Notes under the pieces: model-generated
The model's input: the letters and a program-made list of their open reading frames with translations, nothing else
What the model was told of the DNA's origin: nothing
The model's database searches: none
From: Candidatus Saccharibacteria bacterium UBA3749
GTDB taxonomy: Bacteria > Patescibacteriota > Saccharimonadia > Saccharimonadales > Saccharimonadaceae
Length of the DNA: 21,269 nt
Direction of reading: 5' to 3'
Assembly: GCA_002371235.1 (NCBI GenBank)
Contig: DFGN01000030.1
Span: forward strand, 1 to 21,269
Position numbers and translations under genes: made by a program
Part shown: in pieces, positions 13,994 to 19,925 of the stretch
Position numbering within the stretch: position 1 is the first letter of the stretch
Layout of the letters: every line of letters begins with the position of its first letter

Positions 13994-16738
13994 ATGAAAA
14001 AGAGAACAACTAAGGTGGTTTTGCCGGAAAAAGAAAAATCTAGAAAGGTAAAATCAACTAAAAAAACTGCGAAGAAGAAAATGGGTTTATATTCTAGCCT
14101 AAGCTATAAGTATCGTGCAAAGAAAGAGGCTAGCGATCGCCGACGCGCCGAGGATCTAGCTAAGCTTCCCAAAGAACCAGTAAAGCGCTTCTTTGCAAGA
14201 TTACATCCAAAACGAGTCTTTCATTGGTGGTTTTCTTGGCGTGGTCAGAAAGCTATTTTAAAATTTTTTGCTGCCTGTATCCTGATTGGTATTATCATTA
14301 TTGGCGGATTATTCCTGTATTACAAGAAAGATCTCGAGGAAATTAGACTTGATGAAATGTCGATTTCGGAAACAGTTAATACCTATTTAGATCGTAACGG
14401 TGTTCTTTTGTGGAAAGATACTGGCAATGAGGATTATCGTCTTGTTGTTGATCGGGATAATATTTCGGAATACATGTATCAGGCGACCGTGGCCATTGAG
14501 GACAAAAATTTCTATAGCCACCATGGCATTGATTTGATAGCTCTACTACGGGCAACCCTTTCCACGCTGGGTGGACGCGGTGTCCAAGGTGGTTCGACAT
14601 TGACTCAGCAATTAATTAAACAGGTTTATTTTTCCGACGAAGCAGCTAGCGCTGATCGTGGCGGATTGCAACGTAAGATTAAAGAACTTATTCTCTCGAT
14701 TGAGCTAGAGAAGATGTACTCCAAGGAAGAAATATTGACGATGTACCTAAATCAATCTCCATATGGTGGTCGTCGTAATGGAGTAGAGTCGGCATCAAAA
14801 ACTTATTTTGGCAAATCCGCCAAGGACCTCACTTTGTCAGAAGCGGCTCTGCTTGCTGCAATTCCAAATAATCCGGCCGTCCTAAATCCGTACAATTCAT
14901 ATGGCAACGAAATGCTTATTGAGCGTCAGCATAAGGTTCTCGATGATATGGTTTCGATGGGATATATTTCGAATGATAAAGCTACTGCTGCTAAGGAAGT
15001 GGATATCCTCAGTACAATTCAACCGGAAGCCAGTCAATATGCGGACATGTTAGCACCACACTTTGTCTTGGAAGTTAAGAAGCAACTTGAAAAGAAATAT
15101 GGAATTTCAACCATGCGCGCAGGCGGTTGGACTATTAAGACGACTCTTGATTATCGCGCGCAACAAATTGCCGAGAACTCCGTTTCCGTAGTGGGTGCAG
15201 AACAAACATATAAGAATGATAGTGACAACATCGCTTTGGTGTCTCTTGACGTCGAGACGTCACAGGTAATCGCGATGGTCGGCTCGATTGATTTTAATAA
15301 TCCAACCTACGGCGAGCTTAATGTTACTACTGATGCATTAGTTGAGCCTGGTTCGTCAATCAAGCCAATTCTAGACTATACGCCATTATTTATGCAGCGC
15401 GAGGGCATTAACTATGGTCCTGGCTCCGTGCTGAAAGATGAGAATATAGATAAGATATATTGTGCAGGGTATTCCGGCGTATGTGCACTTCGCAATGCAT
15501 CTCGTAAATTCAGCGGAAATGTAACTATTCGTTATTCACTTGGTAATTCTCTGAACATTCCAGCTGTCAAAGCGCTCTACATTAATGGTATTGATAACTC
15601 ATTAGAGGTCGCACATGCTCTTGGCGATGTCTCATACTGTGCCAATCGAGACAACTATGGTCTTTCTATTGCAATCGGCTCCGGTTGTGGAGTTCGCATG
15701 GTGGAGCACGCTAATGCCTACGCATCACTAGCTCGTGGAGGTTCCTATAAAGATATAGCTTATATACTAGAGATCAAGAACTCCTCTGGCGAGACGATTG
15801 AATCTTGGACTGATTCTGAAGCAAAGAGGGTGGTGGACGAGCAGGTTGCTTATATGATTAGTAGTATTCTTAGCGACCGTACGGCTAGGTATTGGAATAA
15901 CGAAGGTTTCGTAGTTCCAGATGTATGGACCGCCACAAAGACTGGTACTACTACGACAACTGACGCATCAGAAACCAAGGATTCGTTAATGGCCAGTTAT
16001 TCTACGGCTATCTCTACATTCGTCTGGAATGGCAATCACGATGGGTCCGGCGTTTCATCTAATACTCACGATGTCGCAAGATTTGTTACCGGTGATTATA
16101 TGGAGCGCGTCCACAAAGAAGTCTACGAGCCCGATGGTAAATGGCACTATGGTGATCAGCCGGTCAAGCCAGCTGGTATCCAGACCTTGACAGTTAATGG
16201 TAAGACCGATATCTGGCCAAGCTGGTTCAATGCTAATAAGAATTCTGGTATCGCGAAGGAAACGTTAACCTTTAACCGCTACAATCATTTACTGGCTGCA
16301 GAATGTACTCCAGAGGAGTATAAGATCGCCGTGGAAGTCACCAAGATAACCGATCCAATGACCGGCAATGATGTCTATAATGTGCCAGAGCCATATGATA
16401 AAGACACGAGTGATCCATGCAATTACAGACCGCCAAGAGTTGCCCTCTCGGTTAGTGGCCAGAAGCTTGTCGCCTCTATTAATCGCGGAAGTGCAGACTT
16501 GAATCCTGGTAGCTATAGTCTCCAGGTCACTACAGATGGTCAAACGAAAGAATATCCAGGCGTTTCGATTGGCGGAGATGGAGTAATTAGTGGATACACT
16601 CTCACTGGTTATGAGTCACACATAAAACTATCAATTACTGATACAGCTGGTTATGTAGCTACTGCTGACATCACTTTAACACCTAAATCTAAGCCCGAGG
16701 ATAAGACCGACGAGTCGAGTAAACAAAAAGAAGACTAA
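13994..16738 (+). CDS. Class A penicillin-binding protein (transglycosylase/transpeptidase)
   Basis: A 914-aa bifunctional PBP1A-type enzyme that polymerises glycan strands and cross-links peptides outside the membrane. The cytoplasmic tail (1-85) is strongly basic, followed by one membrane helix (about 88-110). The GT51 domain shows VAIEDKNFYSHHG (E169 catalytic), GGSTLTQQ (199-206) and the KIKELILSIELEK and YLNQSPYGG blocks. The transpeptidase has SSIK (S454, K457), SLN (519-521) and KTG (649-651). The C-terminal tail after about 780 is Pro/Thr/Ser-rich with a small beta-type domain and an acidic end. Exported cysteines occur close together (490/497, 549/565). It follows femX2 by 48 nt, with its own leaderless promoter plus likely read-through. 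Confidence 0.95.
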   Translation: MKKRTTKVVLPEKEKSRKVKSTKKTAKKKMGLYSSLSYKYRAKKEASDRRRAEDLAKLPKEPVKRFFARLHPKRVFHWWFSWRGQKAILKFFAACILIGIIIIGGLFLYYKKDLEEIRLDEMSISETVNTYLDRNGVLLWKDTGNEDYRLVVDRDNISEYMYQATVAIEDKNFYSHHGIDLIALLRATLSTLGGRGVQGGSTLTQQLIKQVYFSDEAASADRGGLQRKIKELILSIELEKMYSKEEILTMYLNQSPYGGRRNGVESASKTYFGKSAKDLTLSEAALLAAIPNNPAVLNPYNSYGNEMLIERQHKVLDDMVSMGYISNDKATAAKEVDILSTIQPEASQYADMLAPHFVLEVKKQLEKKYGISTMRAGGWTIKTTLDYRAQQIAENSVSVVGAEQTYKNDSDNIALVSLDVETSQVIAMVGSIDFNNPTYGELNVTTDALVEPGSSIKPILDYTPLFMQREGINYGPGSVLKDENIDKIYCAGYSGVCALRNASRKFSGNVTIRYSLGNSLNIPAVKALYINGIDNSLEVAHALGDVSYCANRDNYGLSIAIGSGCGVRMVEHANAYASLARGGSYKDIAYILEIKNSSGETIESWTDSEAKRVVDEQVAYMISSILSDRTARYWNNEGFVVPDVWTATKTGTTTTTDASETKDSLMASYSTAISTFVWNGNHDGSGVSSNTHDVARFVTGDYMERVHKEVYEPDGKWHYGDQPVKPAGIQTLTVNGKTDIWPSWFNANKNSGIAKETLTFNRYNHLLAAECTPEEYKIAVEVTKITDPMTGNDVYNVPEPYDKDTSDPCNYRPPRVALSVSGQKLVASINRGSADLNPGSYSLQVTTDGQTKEYPGVSIGGDGVISGYTLTGYESHIKLSITDTAGYVATADITLTPKSKPEDKTDESSKQKED

Positions 16739-16757
16739 TTTAAAAAATGCCTTAGAT

Positions 16758-16787
16758 AGGGATAGCTTGAAAGCTAACCCTGTTTTT
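16758..16787 (+). terminator. Terminator after the PBP gene
   Basis: AGGGATAGCTT (16758-16768) pairs with AAGCTAACCCT (16771-16781) with a single A-A mismatch and a 2-nt apparent loop, then GTTTTT. It lies 19 nt past the stop, between convergent genes. On the minus strand the stem is followed at a distance by a T-run, so it may serve the PIN-TRAM gene too. Confidence 0.82.
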
Positions 16788-16814
16788 ACCCCAATAACGG
16801 AAATGGTAATACGG

Positions 16815-17501
16815 CTACCTCTGTCTTGTTATCCTAGCAAAAATCATTTTACCAGATGAGGTTTCATGAAAACGCATGAACTCTACTGTAATCTCTCGAC
16901 CTATCTTATTCGCGGCACCGTCAACCACTACCATGGTCCCATCTGACAAATGCCCTATTCCCTGCCCACGTCCCGAACCCTTATCGGTAATTTTGAGTTT
17001 AATTTTCTCTCCTGGTAAGAATTCGGTTCGTAACGATAAAGCCAAATCGTTGACGTTTAGCGTCATGATTTTCTCGGCTTCTGCAACTTTTATCAAGTTG
17101 TAATCAATTGTCAGAATTGCACCTTTATTCTTCTTGGCATAGCTAAGAAGTTGTTCATCAACCTTCTTCATGCCTTCACCATCATCAACTACCTCAGTAT
17201 TAACTTCAATTACACGCTCTAGTTCAGAAACGTTATTAAGTCCAGCTCTTGCGCGGTTTCGTTTTTCATTGTCTTTGCCGTCGGCGAGTAGCTGTAATTC
17301 CCTGAGCACGCTCTTAAGGATAATGAGGTCGCCATCAATGAATCCAGTACGAGCTATATTAAGTATTCTTCCATCGATCAAAGCGGAGGTGTCTATGTAA
17401 ACCTTCCTTGTCCCACTTCTGGTCGGTTTGAAATTCTTGACAATTAGATATGATGTTTCAGTCAAAATAATTAAACCAACTAACAAAATCATTATTTCCA
17501 T
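16815..17501 (-). CDS. Membrane-anchored PIN-TRAM domain protein (YacL-like)
   Basis: A 228-aa protein with one N-terminal membrane helix (about 3-21), a PIN nuclease domain (about 33-150) and a TRAM domain (about 160-225). The PIN acidic site is complete: D37 in YIDTSALIDGR, E68 in LRELQ, D115 in VDEQLL and D133 in LTIDYN. The TRAM part has GEKIKLKITDKGSGRGQGIG and GREITVEF. YacL-type proteins of Gram-positive bacteria have the same PIN-TRAM order but several membrane helices; this is a reduced form. It probably binds and cuts RNA at the membrane; the substrate is unknown. Its promoter lies in the 22-nt gap after the phosphoketolase C-half, and no terminator separates the two. Confidence 0.88.
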   Translation of the reverse strand: MEIMILLVGLIILTETSYLIVKNFKPTRSGTRKVYIDTSALIDGRILNIARTGFIDGDLIILKSVLRELQLLADGKDNEKRNRARAGLNNVSELERVIEVNTEVVDDGEGMKKVDEQLLSYAKKNKGAILTIDYNLIKVAEAEKIMTLNVNDLALSLRTEFLPGEKIKLKITDKGSGRGQGIGHLSDGTMVVVDGAANKIGREITVEFMRFHETSSGKMIFARITRQR

Positions 17502-17507
17502 ATATCT

Positions 17508-17516
17508 ATTATATCA
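17508..17516 (-). promoter_or_regulatory. Extended -10 promoter of the PIN-TRAM gene (leaderless)
   Basis: TGATATAAT on the minus strand ends exactly 6 nt before the ATG. There is no room for a Shine-Dalgarno sequence on that transcript. No clear -35 is seen. Confidence 0.7.
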
Positions 17517-17523
17517 TGTATGG

Positions 17524-18696
17524 CTACACGATGAGGTCTTCGCCATATTCCAAGGCATGTTGATGATTCTGGTTCAGAGTATCGTTGTATTTCAGGACTA
17601 AGTCTCTCCGTCCAGCCAACTTTGCAACATCGATGGCAATATCATACCTAGAGGCAGCATTACGGCGTAGCATTTCGAATGGAGTAGTGGTAGAGCCTTC
17701 CTCATTAAATCCATGCACGCGTAACCTTCCTCTAGTTGTGTAGTTTTCTAGAATGTTTTCCAGCGTCTCCGGGTAACCGTGAAAATTGGCAATGATCGGT
17801 TTATTGGCGGTGAATAGATGCATGAATTCTTTTTTGCTTAGTTTATTGTCTACAGTCCCAATTCCGCGATATGATAACGAGTTGATATAGACAAAGCGAA
17901 TCCGAATTTTTGGCAAATCTTTCTTTAGTATGTGAATAGCTTCGATCATTTCATGTGCAACAATATCGCCGCAGGCCGTAAAGACAATGTTTGGCTCATT
18001 ATCAGAAATAAACTCATAAATACTCGCCCCACCATTGACAAATTCGTAGTTAGCATGATGCGAGTCAATATAACGAGGCCGCTCATTTTTATCAAACGTT
18101 GTAAGATTTACAACATTATTAGAATTTAGCATATAGTGATACGTCTCCTCAGCTGCTACGTCGTCAATTGGAAAGATGCAGTTAGCTAGATTTGACGGAA
18201 CCGACAATAATTGCGAAATCAAAGCTGGCGACTGATGGGTGAAACCATTATGGTCTTGTCGCCAGCAGGTCGAAGTCGACAGTAGATTCACCGACGGCAT
18301 CGGTGCGCGCCATTCAACCGCCTTTGACTGCTTGATGAACTTCATTTGCTGGAGTAGCTGAGATGTGATTATAGGCAAGAATGCTTCATAACTTCCGAGC
18401 ATCGCCTTTTCGCCATTTGCGAGATGCCCCGTCATCACTGAGAAAAGCACATTTTCTGACAACATTTCTACAATGCGTCCATTAGCTGACTCTGGTAAAT
18501 CCCAGGACTTAGTTGGCAGATTCCCCCAGGCCCTTTTCTCAATTTCAAAAATCTGGTCAAATTTATTTGATGTCGTCTCGTCTGGTGAGAAGAAATAAAA
18601 ATGCGGGTCGTTCTTAAGCGTTTCGGTAAGTAACTCGCCAATCTTCTTTGCTGGCGAGAATCTGTCTGCACCAGGCTGTTCTATTTTATCTATCAT
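17524..18696 (-). CDS. Phosphoketolase, C-terminal half (Pyr and C-terminal domains)
   Basis: A 390-aa protein matching the second half of xylulose-5-P/fructose-6-P phosphoketolase. FFSPDETTSNKF (35-46), GRIVEMLSEN (73-82, with E81 at the TPP-activating Glu position), GSYEAF, WRQDHNGFTHQ (145-155), FHGYPETLENIL and FNEEGSTTTPFEML are all family blocks. The start at 18696 is chosen over 18729 because GGAGAG (18701-18706) lies just upstream; the first 11 codons of the longer frame would include that site. It overlaps the N-half gene by 11 nt in a different frame, so translation is coupled. Both halves are needed for the TPP site at the domain interface. Confidence 0.9.
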   Translation of the reverse strand: MIDKIEQPGADRFSPAKKIGELLTETLKNDPHFYFFSPDETTSNKFDQIFEIEKRAWGNLPTKSWDLPESANGRIVEMLSENVLFSVMTGHLANGEKAMLGSYEAFLPIITSQLLQQMKFIKQSKAVEWRAPMPSVNLLSTSTCWRQDHNGFTHQSPALISQLLSVPSNLANCIFPIDDVAAEETYHYMLNSNNVVNLTTFDKNERPRYIDSHHANYEFVNGGASIYEFISDNEPNIVFTACGDIVAHEMIEAIHILKKDLPKIRIRFVYINSLSYRGIGTVDNKLSKKEFMHLFTANKPIIANFHGYPETLENILENYTTRGRLRVHGFNEEGSTTTPFEMLRRNAASRYDIAIDVAKLAGRRDLVLKYNDTLNQNHQHALEYGEDLIV

Positions 18697-19636
18697 CTTT
18701 CTCTCCATTATTATTTGTGGCAAAAACATCTTCTATCAGCTCTTCCACCCGATAGCTTCTTAGCCATTCTTTGAGCTGTTCTAGTTCGTCAGGATTATTT
18801 CGGGGCTCCTTTAGTGGTATCTGATGGGCTTGATGATGCCTATTTGGCCCGCCCTCACCTTTTTCCGTTTTCATAATATAAAAAGGTGCTTTAATATTAT
18901 CATTTAGTTTCAATTGGAAATCTTCCACGTCTTCACCTACCCAGTATGGCGTGAAGCCGAATCCGCGGATAAGTTCGTTCAATTCTCGTTCGGATTTGCG
19001 TGCATAAATTGACGGTGCGGAGATTTTGTAGCCATTAAGATGCAATATTGGTAGGACCGTGCCATTGTTTGACCCATCCAGTAGGTTGTAAAGATTTAGA
19101 GAATCAATTCCGGTAGCGGTCTCGAGCTCACCGTCACCAATTAGTACCGCCGTTATTTTTTCTGGGTGTCCCAAACTGAATCCGTAAGCATTAGCCAGCG
19201 CATAGCCAAGTTCGCCACCCTCCGTAATTACGCCTGGCGTTATCGGGCTAGCATGGCTTGGAAATCCGTCCGGCCATGAGAAATTACGGCAGACGTATTC
19301 CAGTCCGGCCTCGTCCAGGGTTGCTTTCGGGTCAATCTTAGCTAGTTCTCCGTCTAACCACAAATTTGCCTGCAAAGCTGGAAAACCATGTCCCGGTCCT
19401 AGAATGAAAGAAAAATTCGGATTATCAGCAAATCTTGTCTTGAGATTTGAATATGCAACATTGATTCCATGGCAAGTGCCCCAATGTCCGAGTAATCTCG
19501 GCTTAATATCATCTGCGCTTAACTCTCGTTTTAGTAAAAAATCATCCTTCAAATATAACTGTGCGACAACAAGATAATCGCATAGACGTATGCGTTTCCT
19601 AATCTTTTCAATTTTAGCTATTCCCACCGAGCTCAT
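18686..19636 (-). CDS. Phosphoketolase, N-terminal half (TPP-binding PP domain)
   Basis: A 316-aa protein that covers the first domain of phosphoketolase. It has LLGHWGTCHGIN (48-59), GPGHGFPALQAN (80-91), FPSHASP (125-131), EGGELGYALANAYG, the Mg-TPP motif GDGE (167-170) with LHLNGYKI (198-205), and AHQIPL (270-275). The His residues at 51, 83, 128 and 271 correspond to catalytic His of the single-chain enzymes. The usual TTPG or TSPG after GHWG is TCHG here. The protein ends 45 residues after AHQIPL, in what is the inter-domain linker of single-chain enzymes. An extended -10 with 6 nt to the ATG suggests a leaderless mRNA. Confidence 0.9.
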   Translation of the reverse strand: MSSVGIAKIEKIRKRIRLCDYLVVAQLYLKDDFLLKRELSADDIKPRLLGHWGTCHGINVAYSNLKTRFADNPNFSFILGPGHGFPALQANLWLDGELAKIDPKATLDEAGLEYVCRNFSWPDGFPSHASPITPGVITEGGELGYALANAYGFSLGHPEKITAVLIGDGELETATGIDSLNLYNLLDGSNNGTVLPILHLNGYKISAPSIYARKSERELNELIRGFGFTPYWVGEDVEDFQLKLNDNIKAPFYIMKTEKGEGGPNRHHQAHQIPLKEPRNNPDELEQLKEWLRSYRVEELIEDVFATNNNGEKDDR

Positions 19637-19642
19637 GTTTAT

Positions 19643-19651
19643 ATTGTATCA
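19643..19651 (-). promoter_or_regulatory. Extended -10 promoter of the phosphoketolase genes (leaderless)
   Basis: TGATACAAT on the minus strand has one change from TGnTATAAT and ends exactly 6 nt before the ATG at 19636. No Shine-Dalgarno sequence is present. Confidence 0.6.
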
Positions 19652-19824
19652 CAAACAAATGAAGGATTGCTTATTTTGCTGGAGAATAGTTGTTCGTTTT
19701 AATGGAGGAATAGTTCGTCATATTAGCATCTACGAGGTTGGTATCTTGATGGCAACTAAATTAGGAGCATTGTCGTCACGGATAAATTCGGATCACTATT
19801 GAATTAAATCTTACCGCTGAGTCC
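19652..19824. other. Intergenic stretch without recognised features
   Basis: Between the divergent phosphoketolase and FISUMP promoters I see no RNA gene, clear repeat or convincing small ORF. Confidence 0.4.
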
Positions 19825-19857
19825 TTGACGATTATGCATATTGGTGTATTATATAAT
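19825..19857 (+). promoter_or_regulatory. Promoter region of the FISUMP gene
   Basis: TTGACG (19825-19830) is a good -35. Two overlapping -10 choices exist: TATTAT (19847-19852, spacer 16) or TATAAT (19852-19857, spacer 21). The first fits better with the -35, the second is the better hexamer. Either gives a leader of about 60-70 nt. Confidence 0.6.
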
Positions 19858-19862
19858 TAACA

Positions 19863-19890
19863 CTAGCAATATACATTTTTAATGTGCTAG
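19863..19890 (+). other. Hairpin at the 5' end of the FISUMP leader
   Basis: CTAGC (19863-19867) pairs with GCTAG (19886-19890) and ACATT (19873-19877) pairs with AATGT (19881-19885), with a 5-nt bulge on the left side and a 3-nt loop. It would lie at the very start of the mRNA, where a stem may protect it from decay. Confidence 0.45.
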
Positions 19891-19925
19891 GTAAACTTTA
19901 ACAGAAGAAAGGAATCATACATATA

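Noticed and set aside
18686..18729. Programmed frameshift or sequencing indel joining the phosphoketolase halves
   Set aside because: The second half has its own GGAGAG and ATG, the frame change is +1 with no classic slippery heptamer, and the break lies in a domain linker. An indel error is not fully excluded without reads.
19590..19802. 70-aa plus-strand ORF before the FISUMP gene
   Set aside because: It begins inside the phosphoketolase gene on the other strand, has no ribosome site and resembles no family.
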